Part shown: one piece after another, positions 32,304-41,180 of the stretch
How positions within the stretch are numbered: position 1 is the stretch's first letter
How the letters are laid out: every line of letters starts with the position of its first letter
From: Hoeflea_A sp040932035
GTDB taxonomy: Bacteria; Pseudomonadota; Alphaproteobacteria; Rhizobiales; Rhizobiaceae
NCBI RefSeq assembly: GCF_040932035.1
Contig: NZ_JBFRBB010000003.1
Span: forward strand, 124,001 to 188,000
Reading direction: 5' to 3'
DNA length: 64,000 nt
Notes under the pieces: generated by a model
Databases searched by the model: none
What the model saw: only the letters and a program-made list of their open reading frames with translations
Told to the model about the DNA's origin: nothing
Translations under genes and position numbers: made by a program

Positions 32304-33797
32304 TCAGCGCTGCATCTTAACGCCGAGCCCGACAAAGAACTCATCATTGTCCAGCCCACCGTCATTGAGCGTCTTTTCGTAAGTGGCGCCGCCGTCGATG
32401 GCGAAATAGCGATTGAGCCACCAGGTGAACCCGGCACCTGCGCCCACAATGGTCTGATTGGGGGTCGAACCGACATAATCGCGCCAGCCGAGCAGGCCGC
32501 TGAGGCTTGCTGTCACATTCGAGCGCAGCTGGTGGGTGACCTCGGCGGTCGCGGCGTAGTAGACCGATCCGGACTCATTGGCCGTCGTTGAATCTTCAAG
32601 GCTTGTCGAAACGCCCATCAGCACGTCCGTACCGCGGTGCGGAGACCAGGTGGCAAATCCATTCACCGTGACCGCCTGGATCGGTTCGAGCCGACTGTCG
32701 TCGATATCGCGCAGGGCATAGCCGACGGCAAATTCGCCGGTCAGCTTTTCACCGAAATCGGCGGTAACGCCAGTGCGCAGGGCGTAGGTGTTCGAGTTGC
32801 GCGCAAATCCGGACGCATCGACGGTGTTGTCATAGATAATCTGCCCGAAACTGCCCTGGACAAAGGGCGTATAGGCCGAGCCTGTTTCAAGGCCGGCGCG
32901 CAGGGTGACCGTATAGTTGTCCTGATCGCGATCGGACAGCGAAACCAATGTGCCGTCGGACAACTCCGCATCGCCGTATCTCGAACGGCCGCCGTCAATC
33001 GTCGCGGTGCCCCGCCAGGAGCCGAACAGATGGCTCAGCGATGCGGCGGCGGCAAATGTGTGAACTTCGGCCTGCGCGACGGCGCCGGAAATGGCATTGG
33101 GATCCGTCTGGTCCTCCCGTCCGAATTCATAATCAACGCTGAGATCCGCAGTCGTCAGCGACGACAGGTCGAGTCTCAAATCGGCATTGACGGATGTGCT
33201 CGGGTCTTCCGCACCGTTGCCGCTGATCGTCTTGTCGAGTACCTGTTCGGCGCCAATATTGAGCTGATGCCTGGACCAGTTGGATTCGATTTCCGTCTCC
33301 AGCACAGTCCTGCTGTAGGTTCGCGAGACGTGCGATGTGCCGTCATCCTCGGTCTCATGCGCGATCTGCTGCGTTACCGTCGGGCGCAGGATGAAGGTTC
33401 CGACCCGGATTCCAACCGGCGCAAAGGGATCGGCATCGTCCTGCCGGTTGATCTGGTTTGCCACCGGTTCGGCGCGCGGATTTACGGTTCCGGCGCTCTG
33501 TACGGGCTGAGCCGGATCGATGATGACCGTCGTATCGAGTGCCGGTCCTTCATTTTCGCCACGGCGGGTGTCGTCGGCAATGCGATCTGCGGCGCGCAAA
33601 AGACGCCGTCGCTCCGCATCCGAAAGGCCGTCGTCATCGGTAATGCCGCGCAGCAGCAGATCCTCATTGGCAATGCTCTGAGCACCGGCCTCAAGAGGGT
33701 ACATGCTGCCGATTGCGAGCGCGCAAAACAGCATCCCCGCCCGTGGCGGGGATGTGCTGAAAACACTGTCCGTGACTTTGCGTTTACTCGACGCCAT
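32304..33797 (-). CDS. Outer membrane beta-barrel protein (BBP2_2-like)
   Basis: 497 residues with a signal peptide (ends near EAGAQS), a ~90-residue acidic, Asp/Arg-rich region, and from ~residue 120 a run of alternating amphipathic strands (for example TADLSVDYEFG, YTVTLRAGLETG, GEFAVGYALRD). The last residues, FFVGLGVKMQR, lack the classical C-terminal aromatic but still form a strand. Such barrels are common in rhizobia next to polysaccharide genes; a role in surface polymer export is possible here because galU is adjacent, though the genes only converge. Family assignment by composition, function unknown. Confidence 0.75.
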   Translation of the reverse strand: MASSKRKVTDSVFSTSPPRAGMLFCALAIGSMYPLEAGAQSIANEDLLLRGITDDDGLSDAERRRLLRAADRIADDTRRGENEGPALDTTVIIDPAQPVQSAGTVNPRAEPVANQINRQDDADPFAPVGIRVGTFILRPTVTQQIAHETEDDGTSHVSRTYSRTVLETEIESNWSRHQLNIGAEQVLDKTISGNGAEDPSTSVNADLRLDLSSLTTADLSVDYEFGREDQTDPNAISGAVAQAEVHTFAAAASLSHLFGSWRGTATIDGGRSRYGDAELSDGTLVSLSDRDQDNYTVTLRAGLETGSAYTPFVQGSFGQIIYDNTVDASGFARNSNTYALRTGVTADFGEKLTGEFAVGYALRDIDDSRLEPIQAVTVNGFATWSPHRGTDVLMGVSTSLEDSTTANESGSVYYAATAEVTHQLRSNVTASLSGLLGWRDYVGSTPNQTIVGAGAGFTWWLNRYFAIDGGATYEKTLNDGGLDNDEFFVGLGVKMQR

Positions 33798-33897
33798 GGA
33801 GCCTTGAACCGGAGGGTTTGAATTCTTGTCAAACCGTAAAGCTTCGTGGTTAAGGCTTCCTTTACGTGCTGCTCAGCCGGCTATCTGTTTTACCGGC

Positions 33898-34353
33898 CTA
33901 GACGGCTTCGACACGCAGCTCCCTGCCGTTGCTTTCCACCACGCGAACCTGCGCGCCGACAGGCAGGTCGGGTCCGCTCACCACCCACATCGTATCATCG
34001 ATGCGAATACGGCCGCGTCCTTCCTTGATGGGCTCGGACAGCGTTGCGGTGCGACCGACGAGGCTTTCACCGCGCTTGTTCAGCAGCGGCTCATCGGACA
34101 CCCCGCTTTTTGCCATGATGCGGCGGCCCAAAATTGCCGCCGCGCCGGATAGAACTGCAAATACCAGTATCTGTGTCTGCCAGATCCAGAACGGGTCGTT
34201 CCATAAAAACAGCGACAGGCAACCGACAATGACTGCGGCAATGCCGATCCAGATCAGGAATACCCCCGGCATGAGGATTTCGGCAGCCAGGAGAATCAGC
34301 CCCAGGACCCACCAGCTCCAGGGTCCAAGTTCCGTGACGATGCGCTCAATCAT
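33898..34353 (-). CDS. NfeD family membrane protein
   Basis: 151 residues: two or three closely spaced N-terminal membrane segments (WWVLGLILLAAEILMPGVFL, AAVIVGCLSLFLW, ILVFAVLSGAAAILG) and a C-terminal OB-fold (residues ~90-150, GRTATLSEPIKEGRGRIRI, WVVSGPDLPVGAQVRVVE). Short NfeD proteins work with stomatin/SPFH scaffolds. Here the start overlaps the upstream SPFH gene stop in an ATGA, consistent with that pairing. Inner membrane. Confidence 0.92.
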   Translation of the reverse strand: MIERIVTELGPWSWWVLGLILLAAEILMPGVFLIWIGIAAVIVGCLSLFLWNDPFWIWQTQILVFAVLSGAAAILGRRIMAKSGVSDEPLLNKRGESLVGRTATLSEPIKEGRGRIRIDDTMWVVSGPDLPVGAQVRVVESNGRELRVEAV

Positions 34354-35345
34354 ACCTCGTCATCCCGGTGTCCCGCCGAAGGCACGGAGCCGCTGCGCCT
34401 GGGTGCGCCGCCCGGATTGGAGCCTCCGTCACCGAAAACTTCCTTGGCGATTGCGCCTATGCCGCCGAGCGAACCGATCAGGGACGAGGCCTCCATGGGC
34501 ATCAGCACGATCTTCTGGTTACGGGCCGTGCCGATCGAAGCAAGCGCTTCGGTGTATTTCTGGGCAACGAAGTAATTGATTGCCTGCACGTCGCCGGAGG
34601 CGATGGCTTCGGAGACGACCTGTGTTGCCTTTGCCTCGGCAGCGGCAAGCCGCTCGCGCGCCTCGGCGTCGCGGAAAGCCGCCTCGCGGGTGCCTTCGGC
34701 TTCCAGGATGGCCGCCTGCTTGGCGCCTTCGGCGCGCAGGATCTGAGCGTTTCGCGAGCCTTCGGCTTCCAGAACCTCGGCACGCTTTTCGCGTTCGGCC
34801 TTCATCTGCCGGGCCATTGAATCGATGAGATCGGTCGGCGGGTTGATGTCCTTGATTTCGACGCGGGTAATCTTGATGCCCCATGGATTTGCCGCCTCGT
34901 CGACGACCCGCAGCAGCCGGTCATTGATTGCATCCCGGTTGGACAACAGCTCGTCAAGGTCCATCGAACCCATGACCGAACGGATATTGGTCATCGTCAG
35001 GTTCAGGAGCGCGGTTTCGAGATTGTTAACCTGATATGCCGCCTGGGGCGCGTTCAGAACCTGATAAAAGGCGACGGCATCGGCAGCGACGGACGCATTG
35101 TCCTTGGTAATGACTTCCTGCGTCGGCACATCGAGAACCTGTTCCATCATGTTCATGCGGGCGCCGACGCGGTCAATGAACGGTACGATCAGGTTGAGGC
35201 CGGGATTCAATGTCCTTGTGTAGCGCCCGAAGCGCTCGACTGTGTAATTATAGCCCTGCGGCACCGTCTTTATGCCGGCGAACAGAATGAGGATGACAAG
35301 TACAACAAATACGATGACTGCAATGTCGAATCCGGCCAAAGGCAT
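34350..35345 (-). CDS. SPFH/stomatin-like membrane protein (QmcA/paraslipin type)
   Basis: 331 residues from the ATG at 35345, which follows GGGAGAG; the frame is open to 35390 but without family similarity. One N-terminal membrane helix (IAVIVFVVLVILILFAGI), an SPFH domain (residues ~25-190, GYNYTVERFGRYTRTLNPG, DVPTQEVITKDNASVAADAV) and a long Ala/Glu/Arg-rich coiled coil (~190-260) that drives oligomerisation. Family members scaffold FtsH or NfeD-associated membrane microdomains. It is the first gene of the pair with the NfeD gene. The C-terminus is Gly/Pro-rich. Confidence 0.92.
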   Translation of the reverse strand: MPLAGFDIAVIVFVVLVILILFAGIKTVPQGYNYTVERFGRYTRTLNPGLNLIVPFIDRVGARMNMMEQVLDVPTQEVITKDNASVAADAVAFYQVLNAPQAAYQVNNLETALLNLTMTNIRSVMGSMDLDELLSNRDAINDRLLRVVDEAANPWGIKITRVEIKDINPPTDLIDSMARQMKAEREKRAEVLEAEGSRNAQILRAEGAKQAAILEAEGTREAAFRDAEARERLAAAEAKATQVVSEAIASGDVQAINYFVAQKYTEALASIGTARNQKIVLMPMEASSLIGSLGGIGAIAKEVFGDGGSNPGGAPRRSGSVPSAGHRDDEV

Positions 35346-35463
35346 ATTTTCTCTCCCGCTGAAACCTGTCGTCCACGGGCACGAATACACACCGCGAATC
35401 AGTCAGCGCCGGTTCGTGCCTTCACTGTAAGATGGGTGTAACGGTGAAAAGTTGCAAATGGGC

Positions 35464-35766
35464 CTAGAGCGTGTCTTGTTTAAATAGATGCATTTGATAG
35501 CGGCAAATCGGCCCAGTCGGCTAGGCGCGTCGCGTAGCGCGATGTGGGGCATCGGGCAAGCGGCGCAACGACGCCGATGGGCCGATTTGCAGCTACCCTC
35601 GAGAAGGTTATGTTATTGAAATAGGGTGGTACGGGCCGGGCGATTTTGCCCGCTGACTGCGTTGGCTCACGCTTGTGGTGGGTTAACACCACGGCGCGCA
35701 ATCCGACTTGTCAGCGACCAAAATCGCCTCGGTCAAATGACTCTATTTAAGCAAGACACGCTCTAG
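35464..35766. mobile_element. MITE-like element of ~297 bp in a CTAG site at the hemH stop codon
   Basis: 24-bp near-perfect terminal inverted repeats including the target (35464-35487 and 35743-35766, one mismatch) both start and end with CTAG. If the target is CTAG with TA duplicated, as known for IS630-family transposons, the element proper is 35467-35763 with ends GAGCGTGTCTTG. Two internal inverted repeats are visible: GCAAATCGGCCC near 35504 with GGGCCGATTTGC near 35580, and GGCGATTTTG near 35640 with CAAAATCGCC near 35720. There is no transposase, so mobility would require a helper. The central 63 bp (35518-35580) recurs at 6892-6954. hemH uses TAG in the right-hand CTAG. Confidence 0.85.
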
Positions 35767-36824
35767 ACCCAGCCCTTCAGCTCGCGTCGCACGACCGCCT
35801 CGATAACGGCCATGCCGGCGGCGCTGTCGTTGAGGCAGGGTATGTGGGAAAAATGCTCGCCGCCGTTTTCATGGAATATTTCGCCGGCTGCCACCGCGAT
35901 CTCCTCAAGCGTCTCGAGGCAGTCGGATACGAAGCCCGGATTGATGACGGCAATGCGCTTGACACCGTCTTTCGCCAGTTGTTCGACCGTCTTGTCCGTA
36001 TAGGGCTGCAGCCATTCTTCCGGTCCAAAGCGTGACTGGAAGGTGGTCATCAGCTTCTTTTCGTCCCAGCCGAGACGTTCGCGCACCAGCCGCATCGTTT
36101 TCATGCACTGGCAGTGATAGGGATCGCCCTTTTTGAAATAGGACTGCGGAATGCCGTGAAAGGAGGCGAGCACCACCTCCGGTTCCCATTCAAGCCCTTC
36201 AATATGCGTGGTGATCGATTGCGCAAGCGCCTCGATATAGGCCGGGTCGTCGTGATAGGGCGGCACGGTGCGCAGCGCCGGCTGCCAGCGCATGCCCATC
36301 AGCGTCTCGAACGCCTTGTCGTTGACGGTTGCGGTGGTGCTTGCGGCATATTGCGGGTAGAGCGGGAACAGCAGGATCCGGTCGCAACCGGCATTTTTAA
36401 GCGCCGTCAGCCGGTCCGGGATCGACGGCTGGCCGTAGCGCATTGCCCAGTCGACCACAACTTCGGAATGGCTTTCGAAAGCGGCAGCCAAGGCGTCGGA
36501 CTGGTTGCGCGTATAGGTACGCAGATAGCTTTCATCCAGATCCTTGTTCCAGATGGTCTCATAGGCCTTGCCGACCTTGCCCGGCCTGGTGTTGAGCACT
36601 ATGCCGAAGAGGATCGGATACCAGAACAGCCGCGACCATTCGATGACGCGCCTGTCGGTCAGAAATTCGCGCAGGTAGCGCCGCATCGATGTGGTGTCGG
36701 TGCCGTCGGGCGTTCCGAGATTGACCAGCAGCACGCCGACCTTGCCATGGGCGACGGTTGGATGATTTGCAGGCAAATATGAGGCTGCGGGTTTCAGGTC
36801 TGTGCTGTCGGCGTGTTTCATCAT
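35763..36824 (-). CDS. hemH: Ferrochelatase
   Basis: 353 residues. Family signatures are VGVLLVNLGTPDG near the N-terminus, LFPLYPQYAASTTATVNDKA, and the catalytic-region LASFHGIPQSYFKKGDPYHC (active-site His). It inserts ferrous iron in protoporphyrin IX, the last step of heme synthesis, at the inner membrane. The C-terminus ELKGWV looks complete, and the stop TAG is formed by the CTAG that carries the right end of a MITE. A strong hairpin behind the next gene upstream lies between its start and the nucleotidase gene. Confidence 0.96.
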   Translation of the reverse strand: MMKHADSTDLKPAASYLPANHPTVAHGKVGVLLVNLGTPDGTDTTSMRRYLREFLTDRRVIEWSRLFWYPILFGIVLNTRPGKVGKAYETIWNKDLDESYLRTYTRNQSDALAAAFESHSEVVVDWAMRYGQPSIPDRLTALKNAGCDRILLFPLYPQYAASTTATVNDKAFETLMGMRWQPALRTVPPYHDDPAYIEALAQSITTHIEGLEWEPEVVLASFHGIPQSYFKKGDPYHCQCMKTMRLVRERLGWDEKKLMTTFQSRFGPEEWLQPYTDKTVEQLAKDGVKRIAVINPGFVSDCLETLEEIAVAAGEIFHENGGEHFSHIPCLNDSAAGMAVIEAVVRRELKGWV

Positions 36825-36970
36825 CGGTCCGTTCTTGTGTCCGATGGGAACATATGCGCCGGTGCTTATATTTCAAGCGGAATTAATGCCGCTGGCTGGG
36901 GTGGGAGGGAAAGGGCGGCTCATAAATCTTGTGTTGGTGAAATTGCGTCCGCCGGACTAATGCGAAACGG

Positions 36971-36997
36971 AAACGCCGCCCCGAAAGGGCGGCGTTT
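36971..36997. terminator. GC-rich hairpin, probable terminator of the 5'-nucleotidase gene
   Basis: AAACGCCGCCC (36971-36981) and GGGCGGCGTTT (36987-36997) form an 11-bp perfect stem with a five-base loop, 31 bp after the stop of the minus-strand nucleotidase gene. The T-run is short on either strand (three to four), so efficiency is uncertain. Confidence 0.7.
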
Positions 36998-37028
36998 TCA
37001 ATATTGGCTGTTAATTATCCTCGGCAGA

Positions 37029-38897
37029 TCAGTTCTGCTTTGCAGGGATATTCAACTGCTGGCCGACCGCCAGTTTGTGCGGGTTCTGGTCGGGGTTGGC
37101 TTTGGCGATGTTGCCCCATTGCGTGGCATCGCCGAGATATTTCTCCGCCAGTTTCCATAAATTGTCACCGGCTTCGACCACATGGGTGGTGGCCGCCGAT
37201 GCGGTCTTCTCCATGGCCTCGACTTCCTTGGTTGCTGTACCTTCCGTCTTGCTGGCTTCCGAAGAAGCGCTGTCGCCGGTGGCGGCTTCCCGGGTCGTTG
37301 TCACCTGCGTGATGCGATCGCCGACATAGGGCTGGTAGGGCGATTTTTGCGTCAGGTAAGCCGCAACAACCTCTTCAAGGCCCGGGCCGTAATCATAGGC
37401 GTCGATGCCGTCGGTGGCGAAGACCTTGTAGCCGTCGCCGCCCGCTCGCATGAAGTTGTTGGAAACGACGCCATAGGTGGCGTTGAGGTCGATCGCTTCG
37501 AACTGACCGTTGTTTTCGACCATGACATTCGAGGTGCGGTCGCCCGCCGGAAGCGAAAGATCGAAGCTGTATTTAAGGCCCGCGACCTGCGGGAATCGCC
37601 CGGCGCCTTCCTCGACCTGGCTGACGCCGTTTTCAAGTGCGGCGACGACATCCGAGCCCTTCAGCTTGAAGGTCGAGAGCGTGTTCTGGAACGGCAGGAC
37701 CGTGAGGACCTCGCCGACGGTGATATCGCCTTTGTCGATCGAGGCGCGCAATCCGCCGCCATTTTGGATAGCGATGCTGATACCCTGGCCGGAGACCCGG
37801 TCGAGCATCGCGTCGGTCACCAGATTGCCCATCTCGCACTCTTTGGCGCGGCAGCTTGCGCGGTCGCCGTCGATCGGCGCGGCTGCCACGGCTATCACCT
37901 GGTTCATCTGTTCCTTGATGGGTTCGGCGAGTTCGGAGATCCGGGTTACCATCGCCTCGTTCGGCTTGATGCTGGCGTCGAGAAGGATGGGCTCGCCTGC
38001 GGCGCTCTTGATGTTGCCGTCGTCGTCAAAGATGATCTTGACGTCACCCAGATATTTCGAATGCGCATAGGCGTGAACGACTGCGACCTGGTTTCCCGAC
38101 GGGCCGGTCAGCATGGTCGGATAGGGGCCGTGGGCCTTGTCATTGGTGTTTGAAAGCAGCGTGTTTGAATGGCCGCCGACGATGAGGTCGATGCCGTCGA
38201 CCTGCGTGGCGATCTTCTTGTCCTCTTCAAAGCCGGTGTGGGTAAGGGCAATGATCTTGGTTGCGCCTGCTGCCTTTACGGCATCGACGGCGTCATTGAG
38301 GTAGAGCACCGGATCCATGAACAGGACCGCATCGCTGGGTGAGGAAAGCTCGACCGTGTCGGCGGTCACCGCGCCGATGACTGCGACCTTTTCCGTGCCG
38401 AAATCCTTGATGACATATTCAACCATCTTGCCCGCTATCGGGCTGTTGGCACCGATCAGGGCATTGCCGTAAATGGTCGGGAAATTGGTATTGTCGAGGA
38501 AGGTGGCGAGTACTTCGTCGCCATCGTCGAATTCATGGTTTCCGAGCACCATGGCGTCAAGGCCCAGCAGATCGAGGAATTCGGCTTCCGCCTTTCCCTT
38601 GTAGACGGTGTAGAAGACCGAACCCTGGAAATTGTCGCCGGCCGAAAGCACCAGAACGTTGTCGAGCTCCCCGCGGCGCTGGTCGATGGCGGTTTTCAGG
38701 CGTGCCATTCCGCCGAAGCACTTGCCGGCGGTCTCGTCGTCGGATGAGCAGGTTGAATCATACTTATTGATCGGCTCGATGCGGCTGTGGAAGTCGTTGA
38801 AATGCAGCACATTGAGTTCGAAGTCGGCAAGCGCGACGGCCGTCGATGCGGCCAGGGCGGCGATTGCTACAGACAGACGGGTCAGGATTTTCGACAT
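37029..38897 (-). CDS. Secreted 5'-nucleotidase/metallophosphatase with C-terminal LysM domain
   Basis: 622 residues from the ATG at 38897, which has AAGGAG upstream; the frame is open to 38978 without further signal. Signal peptide (ends TAVALA), metallophosphatase domain with the binuclear-metal motifs NVLHFNDFHSR, GDNFQGS, GNHEFDDGD and GGHSNTLL, a 5'-nucleotidase C-terminal domain (ISIAIQNGGGLRASIDKGDI), a Thr/Ser/Glu-rich linker (~545-575), and a LysM repeat at ~575-620 (THVVEAGDNLWKLAEKYLGD). It would hydrolyse extracellular or periplasmic nucleotides while bound to peptidoglycan. Fusion of these two domains is the notable feature. Confidence 0.9.
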   Translation of the reverse strand: MSKILTRLSVAIAALAASTAVALADFELNVLHFNDFHSRIEPINKYDSTCSSDDETAGKCFGGMARLKTAIDQRRGELDNVLVLSAGDNFQGSVFYTVYKGKAEAEFLDLLGLDAMVLGNHEFDDGDEVLATFLDNTNFPTIYGNALIGANSPIAGKMVEYVIKDFGTEKVAVIGAVTADTVELSSPSDAVLFMDPVLYLNDAVDAVKAAGATKIIALTHTGFEEDKKIATQVDGIDLIVGGHSNTLLSNTNDKAHGPYPTMLTGPSGNQVAVVHAYAHSKYLGDVKIIFDDDGNIKSAAGEPILLDASIKPNEAMVTRISELAEPIKEQMNQVIAVAAAPIDGDRASCRAKECEMGNLVTDAMLDRVSGQGISIAIQNGGGLRASIDKGDITVGEVLTVLPFQNTLSTFKLKGSDVVAALENGVSQVEEGAGRFPQVAGLKYSFDLSLPAGDRTSNVMVENNGQFEAIDLNATYGVVSNNFMRAGGDGYKVFATDGIDAYDYGPGLEEVVAAYLTQKSPYQPYVGDRITQVTTTREAATGDSASSEASKTEGTATKEVEAMEKTASAATTHVVEAGDNLWKLAEKYLGDATQWGNIAKANPDQNPHKLAVGQQLNIPAKQN

Positions 38898-39118
38898 AAG
38901 CGGCTCCTTGACTGACATAGCCAGCGCCCATCGGCGCGTGATGGTGCCGGCACTGAAATCAGGCATTGCGCGGTGCACAACGCCTGCAAACCATTGGTAA
39001 TGTCGCGAACGGCCGAAGCCCGAAGAGCAACCAATAAGCCGGACCGACGGCCCATGGTTTCACCAAATCGTGAAGACCGCAACCCCGAAGTGTGAGTCCG
39101 GGGCGTGATACGGGTATT

Positions 39119-40372
39119 CTACGCGTCGTAGTTGCGCTCGTCGGAGATGACCTTGCCGTCGTTCGGAAGGCTTCCGGATTCGGCAATCACCACCTTGCCT
39201 TTCAGCTTGGTGATATCGGCAAGACTTCCGGCCAGCGCCTCGGCATCGGGCTGTGCGCCGGGTTCGGCCTCGACATGCAGGGTCATGGCGTCCCGGTCGC
39301 CGTCGCGAATGACGACGAGGCGTGCCTTCGCAACGTCGTCGTGACGCCTGACGATAGCGGCGATCTGCTTGGGATCGACGAACATTCCCTTTACCTTGGT
39401 GCGCTGGTCGGCGCGCCCCATCCATCCCTTGATGCGCATGCCGGTGCGACCGCAGGGTGACTGACCTTCGAGAACCGCCGTCATATCTCCGGTTCCGAAG
39501 CGGATAAGCGGGTAGGCCGGATTCAGCGAGGTTACGACGATCTCGCCCACTTCGCCATCCGAAACCGGATCGCCTGTTCCGGGGCGTACGATCTCGACGA
39601 TCATATTTTCGTTGAGGATCATGCCGGGATAGGGATTGCCGTCTTCATCGGCGCTCTCATAGGCAATAATGCCCACATCCGCTGTGGCATAGGATTGGAG
39701 AACCGCGATGCCGCGGTCACGGTATTCTTCACGCAGCGAGGGAAACAGGGCTCCGCCGGAGACCATTGCACGCTTGATTGACGACAGGTCCGTGCCGGTT
39801 TCCACAGCCTTGTCGAGCATTACCTTCAAATAGTCGGGGGTTCCGGTGTAGGCGGAGGGCTTCAGGGCTGCCGCGGCCTCGACCTGCATTTCCGTGTTGC
39901 CGACGCCCGCCGGAAATACCAGGCAGCCAAGCGCGCGGGCGCCTTCATCAAGCACAAATGCGCCGGGCGTCATGTGATAGGAAAACGTGTTGTGGATGAT
40001 GTCGCCGGAGCGGATGCCGGCGGCAAACAGGCCGCGCGCCGACTGCCAGGGATCGGCACCAAAACCCTGCGGTTCCCAGACCGGTCCGGGCGACATGAAC
40101 ACGTGGTTTCCGACAAGCGCATCCGGATCTGCAAGGCCTCCAAAGGGCGGGTTGGCCGCCTGCAGTTCCATCAGTTCGGGCTTGCGCAGTACGGGCAGCG
40201 TTGCAAGTGCCTCGCGGTTGTTGATCTGCGTCGGGTCGCAATCCCCCAACCAGCTTCGCAGCCCTTCCGCCTTGCTCATGGCGTTGGTGAGAAATTCAGG
40301 GAGTGCAGAAAACAGGTCCACTTCCCTTTGCTGCGGATTGCGTGTTTCGAGGTTGTCAAAATGTATGGTCAC
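39119..40372 (-). CDS. PaaK-like AMP-forming CoA ligase family protein
   Basis: 417 residues, the length of phenylacetate-CoA ligases. The N-terminus has LPVLRKPELMELQ, and the mid-region AYTGTPDYLKVMLDKAVETG and the block VSGGALFPSLREEY are PaaK-type. The classical adenylate P-loop SSGTTG is not evident (the corresponding stretch reads MSPGPVWEPQGFGADPW), and the adenylation Asp/Arg region is RFGTGDMTAVLEG. It probably activates an aromatic or short carboxylate to a CoA thioester, but the altered P-loop makes the substrate and activity uncertain. It stands alone, without paa genes. Confidence 0.78.
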   Translation of the reverse strand: MTIHFDNLETRNPQQREVDLFSALPEFLTNAMSKAEGLRSWLGDCDPTQINNREALATLPVLRKPELMELQAANPPFGGLADPDALVGNHVFMSPGPVWEPQGFGADPWQSARGLFAAGIRSGDIIHNTFSYHMTPGAFVLDEGARALGCLVFPAGVGNTEMQVEAAAALKPSAYTGTPDYLKVMLDKAVETGTDLSSIKRAMVSGGALFPSLREEYRDRGIAVLQSYATADVGIIAYESADEDGNPYPGMILNENMIVEIVRPGTGDPVSDGEVGEIVVTSLNPAYPLIRFGTGDMTAVLEGQSPCGRTGMRIKGWMGRADQRTKVKGMFVDPKQIAAIVRRHDDVAKARLVVIRDGDRDAMTLHVEAEPGAQPDAEALAGSLADITKLKGKVVIAESGSLPNDGKVISDERNYDA

Positions 40373-40474
40373 GACGAACTCTTCCCTTTACTTTTCGTCA
40401 AATAGGCCAGCTCAGCGTGGCGGGTCTTGTCCGCCCCGGCACACGTGCCAGAAATGTGAAACCTTGCGAACCGG

Positions 40475-40837
40475 TCAGACCAGTCGGCGCGTCAGCGAGA
40501 ACTGACCGCCGCTGCTTGACGTGCAATTCAGACGGGTCGGAGAAACAAGCGAACAATTGACCCGCGAATTGGTGTTGCGCACCAAAGAGCGTATGTCGAT
40601 TTGCACGAGCCGCGGATTTACATAGGTGTATTTGCCGGTTGCCAGCAGCGTATTGGTGTCTGTTGTTCTGGTTTCGAATCGACCGGAGAAGAAGCTGGAC
40701 TGGATTCCGTTCGGATCAACCCATTGTCCCTCGATCGAATTCCTGTCGTAACCGGGGCCCGGCCCGTAGCTTGGTACGCAGGCCGAAAGGCCCGCTGCTA
40801 CGGTCGTAAGGGCTACGAGCCTGATCCATTGCCGCAT
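40475..40837 (-). CDS. omp10: Outer membrane lipoprotein Omp10
   Basis: 120 residues from the ATG at 40837, preceded at five bases by GGAGG. A lipoprotein signal ends in the lipobox LSAC (VAAGLSAC). The mature part, with IEGQWVDPNGIQSSFFSGRF, ETRTTDTN, NSRVNCSLVSPTRLNCTSSS and GQFSLTRR, closely matches Brucella Omp10 as I remember it. Omp10 is a small outer-membrane lipoprotein important for envelope integrity and virulence in Brucella; the function here is inferred. The upstream region carries a 10-bp direct repeat (40960 and 40974) and then a palindromic mini-element. Confidence 0.88.
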   Translation of the reverse strand: MRQWIRLVALTTVAAGLSACVPSYGPGPGYDRNSIEGQWVDPNGIQSSFFSGRFETRTTDTNTLLATGKYTYVNPRLVQIDIRSLVRNTNSRVNCSLVSPTRLNCTSSSGGQFSLTRRLV

Positions 40838-41013
40838 GATCACCTCCGCGTTGCTGGCTTGGACCGGCTAGCGGAAACTCAAGGTCAACTGTCCCCACGG
40901 TTGCCCCGATCCAATTCAGTTACAACTGATATCATCCGCTAACCTATTCCTGCAACATGATGGAATTAGGACAATGGAATTAGATCCCGGTGATGCGGCG
41001 TTGCAACAAACCA

Positions 41014-41089
41014 CTAGTGTCCTGAACCGGAAGCCCGTCACAATATGTAGCACACCGGGAACGAGCTTCAGGTTCAAGAAGGACACTAG
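41014..41089. repeat. Palindromic mini-element A in a CTAG site
   Basis: The left arm CTAGTGTCCTGAACC (41014-41028) is matched by the right arm GGTTC..AGGACACTAG (41071-41089) with four extra bases in the right arm. Both ends are CTAG, so the element proper may be ~70 bp (41017-41086) with ends GTGTCC/GGACAC and a TA duplication inside CTAG. It carries no reading frame. It lies 13 bp from mini-element B, in the spacer between omp10 and the homospermidine synthase gene. Confidence 0.8.
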
Positions 41090-41102
41090 CAGAGTTATGA
41101 TT

Positions 41103-41180
41103 CTAGTGTGGTTTACGGATTTGAAGTTCCTCCAGGCAATAGCTGCGATAACGATAGGAACTTCAAATCCACCACACTAG
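41103..41180. repeat. Palindromic mini-element B in the CTAG of the hss stop codon
   Basis: The left arm CTAGTGTGGT (41103-41112), then GGATTTGAAGTTCCT (41117-41131), matches the right arm AGGAACTTCAAATCC then ACCACACTAG (41156-41180) over 25 bases. The left arm has four extra bases (TTAC). Both ends are CTAG; the element proper may be 72 bp (41106-41177). The TAG stop of homospermidine synthase on the minus strand is built from the right-hand CTAG. Confidence 0.85.

Noticed and set aside
35480..35701. 73-residue minus-strand frame inside the MITE
   Set aside because: It is the translation of the repeat itself; the palindromic structure explains the sequence better than a gene does.
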